Source: Burkholderia pseudomultivorans
GTDB lineage: Bacteria; Pseudomonadota; Gammaproteobacteria; Burkholderiales; Burkholderiaceae
Reading direction: 5' to 3'
DNA length: 63,063 bases
Assembly (NCBI RefSeq): GCF_902499075.1
Contig: NZ_CABVPP010000044.1
Location: forward strand, 1-63,063
The notes beneath the pieces were generated by a model. It had not been told where the DNA came from, searched no databases, and worked only from the letters and a program-made list of their open reading frames with translations. Of this stretch, positions 35,894 to 45,289 are shown in pieces. The translations under genes and the position numbers were made by a program. How positions within the stretch are numbered: the first letter of the stretch is position 1; each line of letters starts with the position of its first letter.

Positions 35894-37273
35894 ATGAACC
35901 CGCACCACACCATCCCGATCGTTCCCGTTTCGCCGCGCGAACTCGCGCCCGACGTGCGCGCGCTCGTCGCCTATCTCGAACAGGATCCGCAGCCGATGAT
36001 CGTCGTCGATCCCGACTACCGTATCCTCGCCGCGAACGACGCGTACCGGCGCCAGTTCGGCGTGGCGGGCGTCGAGCATGTGGGCCGGCACTGCTTCCAG
36101 GTCTCCCACCACTACGACGTGCCGTGCGACCAGGCTGGCGAGCATTGCCCGATGAAGCAGGCGCGCGAGTCGCGCAGCCTGAACCGCGTGCTGCACATCC
36201 ATCACACGCCGCGCGGTCCCGAGCACGTCGACGTCGAGCTGCGGCCGATCTTCGATGCGCACGGCGACGTGATCGCCTATGTCGAGCGGCTGACGACGGT
36301 GCGCAGCGCGTCCGCGCAGCCCAGCGCGGAAGGGCTGGTCGGCGGCTCCGAGCCGTTCAACGCGGCGCTCGAGGCGCTGCAGCGCGTCGCGCCGTCGATG
36401 CTGCCGGTGCTGCTGCTCGGCGAATCGGGTACCGGCAAGGAGCTGTTCGCGCGCGCATTGCACGAAGCGAGCGACCGCGCGCTGGGGCCGTTCGTCGTCG
36501 TCGATTGTTCGGGCATTGCCGAGACGCTGTTCGAAAGCGAACTGTTCGGCTACGAGAAGGGCGCGTTCACCGGTGCGAACCAGCGCAAGCCGGGCCTCGT
36601 CGAAACCGCGCAGGGCGGCACGCTGTTTCTCGATGAGATCGGCGACGTGCCGCTGCCGATGCAGGTCAAGCTGCTGCGGCTGATCGAGTCGGGCACGTTC
36701 CGGCGCGTCGGCGGCGTCGAGGCGCTGCGCGCGGATTTCCGGCTGGTCGCGGCGACGCACAAGCCGCTGCGCGAGATGATCGACGACGGCCGGTTCCGCC
36801 AGGATCTCTACTACCGGATCAGCGCGTTTCCGATTGCGCTGCCGCCGCTGCGCGAACGGCGCGGCGATGTCGCGCTGCTTGCGGAATCGATCCTGCGACG
36901 CATCGCCAACGCGCGCGCCGGTGCGGGCGAGGCGGCGCGCCGGTTCGTGCTGACCGCGCGTGCGCGGGCGTGCCTCGATGCGTATGCGTGGCCGGGCAAT
37001 ATCCGCGAGCTGCGCAACGTGCTCGAACGCGCCTGCCTGTTCGCGGACGACGGCGCGATCCGCGTCGAGCATCTGCCGGCCGAACTCGTCGCGATGGCGG
37101 CGGCGCAGCCGGATCGCGCCGCCGCGACGAGCGTGCTGACCGATGACGAACTGGTGCGCATCGCGAGCGCGTTCACCGGCACGCGCAAGGCGCTGGCCGA
37201 GCGCACGGGGCTCAGCGAGCGCACGCTGTACCGGCGCCTGAAGGCGCTCGGGCTGGGCACGCGCGGCGGTTGA
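35894..37273 (+). CDS. fisR: FisR-like sulfane-sulfur-responsive sigma-54 activator
   Basis: A 459-residue regulator: N-terminal PAS-like sensor (about 25-135), AAA+ sigma-54 interaction domain (about 145-375; Walker A GESGTGKE, the sigma-54 contact loop [15 protein letters not shown], Walker [12 protein letters not shown]), and a C-terminal Fis-type helix-turn-helix. The sensor has Cys67, Cys78 and Cys85, spaced 11 and 7 residues, the same spacing as the persulfide-sensing cysteines (53, 64, 71) of FisR from Cupriavidus. Start at 35894. Divergent from the persulfide operon, which it should activate. Confidence 0.9.
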   Translation: MNPHHTIPIVPVSPRELAPDVRALVAYLEQDPQPMIVVDPDYRILAANDAYRRQFGVAGVEHVGRHCFQVSHHYDVPCDQAGEHCPMKQARESRSLNRVLHIHHTPRGPEHVDVELRPIFDAHGDVIAYVERLTTVRSASAQPSAEGLVGGSEPFNAALEALQRVAPSMLPVLLLGESGTGKELFARALHEASDRALGPFVVVDCSGIAETLFESELFGYEKGAFTGANQRKPGLVETAQGGTLFLDEIGDVPLPMQVKLLRLIESGTFRRVGGVEALRADFRLVAATHKPLREMIDDGRFRQDLYYRISAFPIALPPLRERRGDVALLAESILRRIANARAGAGEAARRFVLTARARACLDAYAWPGNIRELRNVLERACLFADDGAIRVEHLPAELVAMAAAQPDRAAATSVLTDDELVRIASAFTGTRKALAERTGLSERTLYRRLKALGLGTRGG

Positions 37274-37446
37274 GCGGGGCTGGCCGTGCCGCGCATCGGC
37301 AGGGGGCGTGAAGCGTCTCGTCCGAGGTCGATGCCGTGAAAGAGCATTGCGCGATGGCGGTTGTCGTCGGCCGGACCCGGACGGCCCGGCCGACGCACGC
37401 GGGCGGCGCCATACCGCCCGCGCATCACTGCCTGACGCGTCGCCGT

Positions 37447-38475
37447 TCAGCGCGCCGGCGCAAGCTGCGCCATCGCCTCACGAATGAAGCCGAGCAGCGT
37501 GTCGTCGACCCACGCGTTCTTCGCCAGCGCCGGTTCGTTCGCCATTGCCGCGCGGAATTTCGCATGCGTGGCCGGATCGTCGCCCGCATAGCCGCGGAAC
37601 AGGTCGAGCCAGCGCTGCGCAAGCGCGCGGCCTTGCGGCGAATCGGGCGTGACGCCCGCCTCGATCGCGTCGCGCACGTCGCCCATCAGTTGCGGCCATT
37701 CCATCGCGCGTTCGCCGTAGTGCGCGCGCATGAAGCGGATCTCGTCCGGCGCCAGGTACTTTTCGAACACCTGCATCTTGGTTTCGGCGACGGCCTTCAG
37801 CACGTAGTCGCGCAATACGGTCGAAATGCCGATCTGCGACTGCATCGCCGGTTCGCGTTCATGCATCAGATTCAGTTTCGCGAGCAGCCGCGGATCGTTG
37901 TTCGTGTCGCGCACGAGCAGCGTCATCCAGTGGTCGGCCAGCGTGCGGACGCGTTCGTCCTCGGGCGGCACGCCCGCATCGTACAGCGCGCGCACGTCGG
38001 CCACGAGCGCGATCCACTCCGGGTCGCCGGTCTGGCTCTTGCGGTACATCGGCAGGCTTGCCAGTTCTGCTGCGGAAAAATATTTGTCGTACACGGTCAT
38101 CAACTCCAGTGTGGTGAGCCAATCGGCCAGCTCCGGCTCGGTGCCCGCGGCGAGTTGCGCGTGCAGGCCGACGAGTCGTTCGCGCAGCTGCGTCGTCTGC
38201 GCAAGCTGACGGTCGAGCGACGCGATCTGCCTGGCGACGAGATCGACGAGCGGCGCGTCGGGCTGGTTCAGGTAATCGCCGATTTCGGTCAACGACAGTC
38301 CGAAGCGACGCAGGGCCTGGATCTGGTGGAGCCGGGCGATGTCGTCGCGGTCGTACAGCCGGTAGCCGTTGTCGGCGCGCGCCGAAGGCGTCAGCAGGCC
38401 GATCGCGTGATAGTGATGAAGCGTGCGGACGGTCAGCCCGCTGCGTTTCGCCAGTTCTCCCACTTTCAGTCGCAT
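37447..38475 (-). CDS. MerR-family regulator with TipAS antibiotic-recognition domain
   Basis: A 342-residue regulator. The N-terminal MerR helix-turn-helix (residues 1-70, GELAKRSGLTVRTLHHYHAIGLL) is followed by a coiled-coil dimer helix and a TipAS-type ligand domain in the C-terminal half (about 200-335), containing the repeated W-x-x-L-x-x-x-V-R pattern. Family members sense small hydrophobic or peptide antibiotics. No partner gene is evident; it is the only gene between fisR and the efflux operon. Confidence 0.85.
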   Translation of the reverse strand: MRLKVGELAKRSGLTVRTLHHYHAIGLLTPSARADNGYRLYDRDDIARLHQIQALRRFGLSLTEIGDYLNQPDAPLVDLVARQIASLDRQLAQTTQLRERLVGLHAQLAAGTEPELADWLTTLELMTVYDKYFSAAELASLPMYRKSQTGDPEWIALVADVRALYDAGVPPEDERVRTLADHWMTLLVRDTNNDPRLLAKLNLMHEREPAMQSQIGISTVLRDYVLKAVAETKMQVFEKYLAPDEIRFMRAHYGERAMEWPQLMGDVRDAIEAGVTPDSPQGRALAQRWLDLFRGYAGDDPATHAKFRAAMANEPALAKNAWVDDTLLGFIREAMAQLAPAR

Positions 38476-38612
38476 TCGTTCCTCCGTTTGGGGCGCACAC
38501 TGGAGTCTGGAACGTTACGCTACGTGAGGGTCAAGCGGAAGGTCGAAAAGCGCGCGCGGGGTGTCCCGCGCGCGCCCGATCGAAGCGCCGGCCGGTGGCG
38601 GCTTACTGCAAT

Positions 38613-40178
38613 TTATTGCGGCGCAGGCGTGGCGTCCGGCGTGGCGGCGCGCGCTTCGTTGCCGGTGGCGGCGGTCGAACGGTCGCCGGTCGACTTGCCG
38701 GCGTGGTCGTCCCGGTCGACCGGCGGCGTGCCCATTGCCTGATACAGCCGCGCGGTATCCGCGAAGCGCGCGCCGGTCGCGCGAATCTCGTCGAGCCGCG
38801 CGTTGCGGTACTGCAGCTCGCTCGCGCGCGCGGCCGACGGCGGCAGCGCGCCGAGCCGCACGCGGGCGGCCGCGTCGTCGTATGCGCCGCGCGCGGACAA
38901 TGCCGCGCGCGACATCGCGTCGAGCGCCTCGGCGTCGTGCTCGAGCGCGGCCAGCGAATCGGCGACGTTCTGGAACGCGGCGAGCACGGTCTGCCGGTAC
39001 TGGTCGACTGCCGCCTCGTAGGTCGCCTTCGCCGCGCGGCGCTGCGCGAGCAGCGCGCCGCCGTGGAAGATCGGCTGGCTCAGCGACGCACCGATGTTCC
39101 AGATCGCGCCGGCGCCCGACAGCATCGTCGGCCAGCTGAAACCGCCTTTGCCCATCGCGGCCGACAGCGACAGTTGCGGGAACAGCTGCGCGGTCGCGAC
39201 GCCCACCTCGGCCGCGGCCGCCTTCAGCCCCGCATCGGCCGCCTGGATGTCGGGGCGGCTTTGCAGCAGGTCCGACGGCACGACGACGGGCACCTGTTCC
39301 GGCAGATGCAGGTCGGCGAGCGCGAGATCGGCCGGCGGTCGGTCGGGCGTGCGGCCGACCAGCACCGCGAGCGCATGGCGCGCGGTGTCGCGCTGCTGGC
39401 GCAGCGCGGGCAGGCTGGCCGCGAACGTGTCGGCGCTTTGCCGCGCGTTCAGCGCATCGCTGCGCGACGCCGCCCCGAGCGCATGGCGGCGTTCGGCATC
39501 GTGCGCCTGGTCATTGGCAAGTGCGACGAGCCGTTCGGTCGTGTCGATCTGCGCATTGAGCACGGCCACCGTGATCGACGCGGTGACGATGTTCGCCGCG
39601 AGCGCGCGCCGCGCGGATTCGAGCTGGAACGCGCTGACATCGACGCGTTTGGCGAGCGCGCGGTTCGCGAAGCGCGCGGCGCCGAACAGGTCGATCGTGT
39701 AGCTCGCCTGCAGCTGGCCCACGAACGTGTCGTACAGCAGCGTCGGCGCGCCGAGCGCGGGGATCGGCACGCCGAGTGCGCGCTGGCGCGCGGCCTGGCC
39801 GCCGGCGTCGATCGACGGCAGCAGCGAGCTGCCGATCTGCGCGCGCAACTGCTCGCGTGCGGCATCGAGCGAGTGCGACGCGGCGCCGAGCGTCGGGCTG
39901 TTGCGCAGCCCTTCGTCGACGAGCGCGTTCAGCGCGTCGGAGCGGTACTGTTTCCACCAGTCCGGCACCGGCTGCGCGCCGACTTCGAATTGCTGCGCGA
40001 CGCCGTGCGCGGCGACGGTTTGCTGGACTTGCGGCGCGGCGCCGTAATGGGCCGGCGACGGCATCGCCGGCGGCTCGCCGCTCGGCGCGAACCATGCGCA
40101 GCCGGCGAGCGGGCCGGCGAGGCTCGCGATGGCGAGCGTGCGCGCGGCGCGGATTTTCAGGTTCATCGTCAAGGTCAT
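38613..40178 (-). CDS. Outer-membrane efflux lipoprotein (NodT/OprM family)
   Basis: A 521-residue TolC-like channel of the RND efflux pump encoded upstream. It has a lipoprotein signal (LAGPLAGC, lipid on the Cys near 27) and two outer-membrane factor repeats (about 80-265 and 290-485). The start at 40178, with GGGAG 7 bases upstream, is only 2 bases after the RND gene stop. The C-terminal tail after about 490 is polar and probably disordered. Confidence 0.92.
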   Translation of the reverse strand: MTLTMNLKIRAARTLAIASLAGPLAGCAWFAPSGEPPAMPSPAHYGAAPQVQQTVAAHGVAQQFEVGAQPVPDWWKQYRSDALNALVDEGLRNSPTLGAASHSLDAAREQLRAQIGSSLLPSIDAGGQAARQRALGVPIPALGAPTLLYDTFVGQLQASYTIDLFGAARFANRALAKRVDVSAFQLESARRALAANIVTASITVAVLNAQIDTTERLVALANDQAHDAERRHALGAASRSDALNARQSADTFAASLPALRQQRDTARHALAVLVGRTPDRPPADLALADLHLPEQVPVVVPSDLLQSRPDIQAADAGLKAAAAEVGVATAQLFPQLSLSAAMGKGGFSWPTMLSGAGAIWNIGASLSQPIFHGGALLAQRRAAKATYEAAVDQYRQTVLAAFQNVADSLAALEHDAEALDAMSRAALSARGAYDDAAARVRLGALPPSAARASELQYRNARLDEIRATGARFADTARLYQAMGTPPVDRDDHAGKSTGDRSTAATGNEARAATPDATPAPQ

Positions 40179-40180
40179 GG

Positions 40181-43100
40181 TCAGGCTCCCGACGGCGCGG
40201 CCGGCGGCGTGCCGTCGTCGTGCGGCGGGCCGTCCTGCGGGTCGCGCTCGCCGCTCTTCACGCGGAACCACGTCGCATACAGCGCAGGCAGGTAGAACAG
40301 CGTCAGCACGGTCGCGCTCGTGATGCCGCCCATCAGCGCGGTCGCCATCGGCCCGAAGAAGTTCGAGCGCAGCAGCGGGATCAGCGCGAGCACGGCGGCC
40401 GCGGCCGTCAGCGTGATCGGGCGGAAGCGCCGCACGGTCGCGCCGACGATCGCGTCGAAGCGGCCGTGACCGGCCGCGATGTCCTGCTCGATCTGGTCGA
40501 CCAGAATCACCGAGTTGCGCATGATGATCCCGAACATCGCGATCACGCCGAGCATCGCGACGAAGCCGAACGGCTGGCCGAACAGCAGCAGCGTGCCGAC
40601 CACGCCGATCAGCCCGAGCGGCGCGGTCAGCACGACCATCAGCACACGCGAGAAGCTTTGCAGCTGGATCATCAGCAGCGTGAACACGGCGATCGCCATC
40701 AGCGGCATCTGCGCGTTGATCGAGGTCTGCGCCTTCGCGCTTTCCTCGACCGAGCCGCCGATCTCGATCCGGTAGCCGACCGGCAGCTGCGCGCGCAGCG
40801 CGTTCAGCTTGCCGTCGATCGCATGCGTGACGTCGATGCCCTGCGCGCCGGCGCGCACGTCCGACTGCACGGTGATGGTCGGCTGGCGGTCGCGCTCCCA
40901 CACCACGCCGTATTCGAGCGTCGGCGTGAAGCGGCCGAGCGAGCCGAGCGGCACCGCGCCGTTCGGCGTCGGCAGCGCGAGGCCGGCGAGCTTCGCGGGA
41001 TCGACGCGATCGGCCTGCGGCGCGCGCAGGTCGACCGCGATCAGCTTGTCGCGTTCGCGATACTGCGTGACGGTCGTGCCGGACAGCGTCATCGCGAGGA
41101 AGCTCGACACGTCCTGCGACGTGACGTTCAACTCGCGCGCCTTCTTCTGGTCGAGCTCGAAGCGCACCGAGCGCTCGGCCGGCTCGTCCCAGTCGAACTG
41201 CACGTTGACCGCGCGCGCGTCGCCGCGCATCGTCGCCGCGACCTTTTCGGCGATCGAGCGGACCGTCGCGATGTCGTCGCCGCTCACGCGGAATTGCACG
41301 GGATAGCCGACGGGCGGCCCGTTCTCGAGCCGCGACAGCCGCCAGCGCGCGGCCGGGAACCGGTCGCGCAGCGTGGTTTCGAGCCAGCTCGCGAGCTTTT
41401 CGCGATCGTCGACCGATTTCGCGGTGATCACGAACTGCGCGAAGTTCGGCAATTGCAGCTGCTGGTCGAGCGGCAGGTAGAAGCGCGGCGCGCCGCTGCC
41501 GACGAAGTTCACCGAATGATCGATCTCGGGCCGCTTGTCGAGCACCTTCTCGAGGCGCTCGGTCTCGCGCAGCGTCGCCGCGAACGACGCGCCTTCGGGC
41601 AGCCGCAGGTCGACCAGCAGCTCGGGGCGGTCGGAACTCGGGAAGAACTGCTGCGGCACGAGCGAGAAGCCCAGCAGCGACACGACGAACAGCGCGCCCG
41701 TGATCAGCAGCACGACGAAGCGTCGCTCGATGCACCAGCGGATCCAGCCGCGCAGCCGTGTATAGAAGCGCGTGTCGTAGATGTCGTGCTCATGGTCGTC
41801 CGGCAGGTGCGCTTCGTGCGCGTGCTTCTTGCGCTCGGGCAGCAGGTGATAGCCGAGCAGCGGGATCAGCACGACCGCCGCGAACCACGACGCAATCAGC
41901 GCGATCGCCGAGACTTCGAAGATCGAGCGCGTATATTCGCCGGTGCTCGACTTCGCGAGCGCGATCGGCAGGAAGCCCGACACGGTGACGAGCGTGCCGG
42001 TCAGCATCGGGAACGCCGTGCTCGTATACGCGAACGCGGCGGCGCGCGCGCGGCTGTAGCCTTGTTCGAGCTTCACGGCCATCATCTCGACCGCGATGAT
42101 CGCGTCGTCGACCAGCAGCCCGAGCGCGAGCACCAGCGTGCCGAGCGACACCTTGTGCAGCCCGATGTCGAACAGATACATGAACAGCGCGGTCACCGCG
42201 AGCACGACCGGGATCGAGATCACGACCACCATCCCGGTGCGCAGGCCGAGCGACACGAGGCTCACGATCAGCACGATCGCGACCGCTTCGGCGACGGCTT
42301 CGAGGAAGTCGTCGACCGAGTGCGATACCGCGTGCGGCATGCTCGACACTTCGGTGAGCTTGAGCCCGGCCGGCAGCCGCGCCTGCAGATCCTTCGACTC
42401 CGCGTCGAGCGCCTTGCCGAGCCGGATCACGTCGCCGCCCGGCTGCATCGTCACGCCGATGCCGAGCACGGCCTTGCCGTTCGCGCGCATCTGCGTGACG
42501 GGCGGATCGTCGTAGCCGCGCGTCACGGTTGCCAGGTCGCCGAGCCGGAAGGTGCGGCCGTTGATGCGGATCAGCGTGTCGGCGATCGCGGCGACGTTGT
42601 CGAACTGGCCGCTCGGGCGTACGAACACGCGATCGTCGGCGGTCGTCAGCGTGCCGGCCGAGGAAATGTCGTTCTGCGCGTTGATCGCCTGTCCGAGCTG
42701 CTGCGGCGAGATGCCGAGGCGCGTGAGCTGCGCGTTGTTCACCTCGATGAAGATGCGCTGGTCGGGGTCGCCGAAATAGTCGACCTTCGCGACGCCCGGC
42801 ACGCGCAGCAGCACGGTGCGCAGCTGGTCCGCGTAGTCGTGCAGTTGCGCGGGCGAGAAGCCGTCGCCTTCGAGCGTCCAGATGTTGGTGTAGACGTCGC
42901 CGAACTCGTCGTTGAAGAACGGCCCCTGTACGCCCGGCGGCAGCGTGTAGCCGATGTCGCCGACCTTCTTGCGGATCTGGTACCAGGTTTCGGGCACGTC
43001 CTTCACGGGCGCCGAGTCCTTCATCGTGAAGAAGATCAGCGATTCGCCGGGGCGCGAATAGCTGCGCAGGAAGTCGATGGCCGGCGTTTCCTGCAGCTTG

Positions 43101-43333
43101 CGGCCGATCCGGTCGGTGACCTGTTCCTGGACCTGCCGCGCGGTCGCGCCGGGCCAGAAGGTGCGGATCACCATCACGCGGAACGTGAACGGCGGGTCTT
43201 CGGACTGCGCGAGCCGCGTGTACGCGAGGATGCCCGCGAGCGTCGCGAGCGCGATCAGGTAGACGACCAGCGCCTGATGGCGCAGCGCCCACGCGGACAG
43301 GTTGAAGCGGCCTTCTTCGTGAGACGGACTCAT
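40181..43333 (-). CDS. RND efflux transporter, inner-membrane pump
   Basis: A 1050-residue AcrB-type proton-drug antiporter with 12 predicted helices and two large periplasmic loops. The conserved Asp pair of the proton relay is in GLLVDDAIIAVEMM. Substrates cannot be told from sequence. The start at 43333 overlaps the end of the adaptor gene by 4 bases. Part of an adaptor-pump-channel operon. Confidence 0.93.
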   Translation of the reverse strand: MSPSHEEGRFNLSAWALRHQALVVYLIALATLAGILAYTRLAQSEDPPFTFRVMVIRTFWPGATARQVQEQVTDRIGRKLQETPAIDFLRSYSRPGESLIFFTMKDSAPVKDVPETWYQIRKKVGDIGYTLPPGVQGPFFNDEFGDVYTNIWTLEGDGFSPAQLHDYADQLRTVLLRVPGVAKVDYFGDPDQRIFIEVNNAQLTRLGISPQQLGQAINAQNDISSAGTLTTADDRVFVRPSGQFDNVAAIADTLIRINGRTFRLGDLATVTRGYDDPPVTQMRANGKAVLGIGVTMQPGGDVIRLGKALDAESKDLQARLPAGLKLTEVSSMPHAVSHSVDDFLEAVAEAVAIVLIVSLVSLGLRTGMVVVISIPVVLAVTALFMYLFDIGLHKVSLGTLVLALGLLVDDAIIAVEMMAVKLEQGYSRARAAAFAYTSTAFPMLTGTLVTVSGFLPIALAKSSTGEYTRSIFEVSAIALIASWFAAVVLIPLLGYHLLPERKKHAHEAHLPDDHEHDIYDTRFYTRLRGWIRWCIERRFVVLLITGALFVVSLLGFSLVPQQFFPSSDRPELLVDLRLPEGASFAATLRETERLEKVLDKRPEIDHSVNFVGSGAPRFYLPLDQQLQLPNFAQFVITAKSVDDREKLASWLETTLRDRFPAARWRLSRLENGPPVGYPVQFRVSGDDIATVRSIAEKVAATMRGDARAVNVQFDWDEPAERSVRFELDQKKARELNVTSQDVSSFLAMTLSGTTVTQYRERDKLIAVDLRAPQADRVDPAKLAGLALPTPNGAVPLGSLGRFTPTLEYGVVWERDRQPTITVQSDVRAGAQGIDVTHAIDGKLNALRAQLPVGYRIEIGGSVEESAKAQTSINAQMPLMAIAVFTLLMIQLQSFSRVLMVVLTAPLGLIGVVGTLLLFGQPFGFVAMLGVIAMFGIIMRNSVILVDQIEQDIAAGHGRFDAIVGATVRRFRPITLTAAAAVLALIPLLRSNFFGPMATALMGGITSATVLTLFYLPALYATWFRVKSGERDPQDGPPHDDGTPPAAPSGA

Positions 43334-44439
43334 GAAGCGAAATCCTCCGGATGCAGCGGCGCGATCGGATGCACCTTCTCGCCCGCGCTGACCGTATGTA
43401 CGCCTTGCAGCACCACGCGCTCGCCCGGCTGCAGCCCGTGCGACACGGTGACCGTGCGTTCGTTGAAGCGCGCGACGTCGACGCGGCGCAGCTCCAGCGT
43501 GTCGTCCTTCGCGCGCACGACCCACACGGCCGGATGCGGGCCGTCGTGGAACAGCGCGGTCGCGGGCAGCGTGATCGGCTGCGCGTCGCCGGCGGCCGGT
43601 GCGCCGTCGAACGCGACGTTTGCGGTCATGCCGAGGCGGATCGCCGGATCGGGCGCGGCGAGCGTGAGCTTCACGCGGTACGTGCGGCTTTGCGGATCGG
43701 CGGCCGGCGCGATTTCGCGCACCTTCGCGGCGAACGGGCGGCCCGGCAGCGACGGCAGCGTGACGGTGGCTGTGCGGCCGGGGGCGAGCGACGCGAGCGC
43801 GCCTTCGGGCACGTCGCTGACCACGTCGACGTCGCCGGCCCACGCGAGCTGGTAGACGGCCTGGCCGGCCGACACGTTCTGGCCGGTGTCGGCCTGCTCG
43901 GCCGTGATGACGCCGGCGTGATCGGCGACCAGCGTCGCGTAGCGGAGCTGGTTCTTCGCGAGCGCGAGCTGCTGCTGCGCCTGGTCGCGCTGCGCGAGCG
44001 CCGACGTGTAGCTGTTCTCGGTCTGTTCGAGCTGCGCGGTCGCGATCAGGTTTTCGCGGGCCTGCGCGCGGTCGCGGTCGAGCTGCTGCTTCGCGAACGC
44101 GAGGCTGTGCGTCGCCGCGTCGAGCTGCGCCTGCGCGCTCGCGGCGTTTTTCTCGACGTCGGACGGATCGAGCAGCGCGACGACCTGGCCGGCCTTGACC
44201 GTATCGCCGAGCCGCACCTTGCGCTCGACGATCTTGCCGGCGATGCGGAACGACAGCGGCGTCGCGTAGCGCGGCTGGATCTCGCCGGGCAGCGTGCGCA
44301 CGGCCGCGGCGCCGTCGGCGTGCGCGGGCAGCGCGACGACCGGGCGCGGCGCGGGCGGCGCGGACTCTTTCGGGTGACAGGCGGTGAGGACGAGCGCGGC
44401 GCCGATCAGCAGCGCGGCGCGGGAACCGGAGCGATTCAC
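43330..44439 (-). CDS. RND efflux periplasmic adaptor lipoprotein
   Basis: A 369-residue membrane-fusion protein: lipoprotein signal (ALVLTAC, lipid on the Cys near 17), split biotinyl-lipoyl domain around a helical hairpin (about 85-170), and beta-barrel plus membrane-proximal domains. Start is GTG at 44439 (GGGGG 4-8 bases upstream); the frame is open further but upstream residues do not look like a signal peptide. First gene of the efflux operon, divergent from tetR. Confidence 0.9.
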   Translation of the reverse strand: MNRSGSRAALLIGAALVLTACHPKESAPPAPRPVVALPAHADGAAAVRTLPGEIQPRYATPLSFRIAGKIVERKVRLGDTVKAGQVVALLDPSDVEKNAASAQAQLDAATHSLAFAKQQLDRDRAQARENLIATAQLEQTENSYTSALAQRDQAQQQLALAKNQLRYATLVADHAGVITAEQADTGQNVSAGQAVYQLAWAGDVDVVSDVPEGALASLAPGRTATVTLPSLPGRPFAAKVREIAPAADPQSRTYRVKLTLAAPDPAIRLGMTANVAFDGAPAAGDAQPITLPATALFHDGPHPAVWVVRAKDDTLELRRVDVARFNERTVTVSHGLQPGERVVLQGVHTVSAGEKVHPIAPLHPEDFAS

Positions 44440-44542
44440 GAAACCCCCAGGTGAGAGGAGAGCGGAGCGAGGCCGGCAGGCGCGGTTCGCACCTGCCCCG
44501 AGCGGCGCCGGCACGGGCGCGCACGGACAGCCGGACAACATG

Positions 44543-44586
44543 ATTCGGAAACTGTGGCGAATTCTAATACACAGCTGTATCCGAAT
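44543..44586. promoter_or_regulatory. Candidate TetR operator in the efflux promoter
   Basis: ATTCGGA (44543-44549) and TCCGAAT (44580-44586) form inverted arms, and an ACAGCTGT palindrome lies between them at 44571-44578, in the 190-bp gap between the divergent adaptor and TetR genes. Confidence 0.45.
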
Positions 44587-44629
44587 GCAAAGATGAATCC
44601 GAAAGGAAAAGGGTGCTAGACTGCGCGCC

Positions 44630-45250
44630 ATGAAACCAAAGCGCTTGACACGGGAGCAGAGCAAGGACCAGACGCGAGAGCGTCTGCTGAATGCTGCGCA
44701 GTCGATTTTTCTGAAGAAAGGCTTCGTCGCCGCGAGCGTCGAGGACATTGCCGCGGCGGCCGGCTATACGCGCGGCGCGTTCTATTCGAATTTCCGCAGC
44801 AAGGCCGAACTGCTGCTCGAATTGCTCGAGCGCGATCACGTATCGGTGCAGGATGATCTGAAGCAGATCTTCGAGGGCGGCGGCACGCGCGAGCAGATGG
44901 AGGCGACCGCACTCGCGTACTACCGGCGCATGCATGTCGACGACCGCTGCTTCCTGCTGTGGGTCGAAGCGAAGCTGCAGGCGGCGCGCGATGCGAAGTT
45001 CCGCGTGCAGTTCAACCAGTTCCTGCTGGAAACGCGCGCGCGCATGGCCGAAATCATCCGGGCGTTCGCCGAGCGCTCGGGCACGCCGCTGCGGCTGCCG
45101 GCAGAGACGCTTGCGCTCGGGCTGATGAGCCTGTGCGACGGCGTGCAGGCGTACTACACGGCCGATCCGCAGCAGGTGTCGGCCGAGGCGGCCGAGGCCG
45201 TGCTCGCGGGTTTCTTCTCGTGGGTCGTGCTGGGGCGCGCGCCGGACTGA
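44630..45250 (+). CDS. TetR-family repressor of the adjacent efflux pump
   Basis: A 206-residue TetR regulator with an N-terminal helix-turn-helix (about 28-60, VEDIAAAAGYTRGAFYSNF) and an AcrR-type C-terminal ligand domain. Divergent from the RND operon, which it probably represses. Confidence 0.92.
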   Translation: MKPKRLTREQSKDQTRERLLNAAQSIFLKKGFVAASVEDIAAAAGYTRGAFYSNFRSKAELLLELLERDHVSVQDDLKQIFEGGGTREQMEATALAYYRRMHVDDRCFLLWVEAKLQAARDAKFRVQFNQFLLETRARMAEIIRAFAERSGTPLRLPAETLALGLMSLCDGVQAYYTADPQQVSAEAAEAVLAGFFSWVVLGRAPD

Positions 45251-45289
45251 ACGGTTTGCCGCCGCGCGGCAAGCGGTGCGTCGCGTCCG

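Noticed and set aside
33343-36636. Open frame of about 1100 codons opposite the persulfide operon
   Set aside because: Antisense shadow of three recognised genes and the regulator; composition is Arg-rich and no motif is present.
39776-43855. Open frame of about 1360 codons opposite the efflux operon
   Set aside because: Shadow of the RND pump, channel and adaptor genes; no domain and no start site.
43334-44524. Apparent fusion of the RND pump to an upstream 400-residue extension
   Set aside because: The extension is the adaptor gene read in another frame; the pump starts at 43333 with the normal N-terminus and a 4-base overlap.
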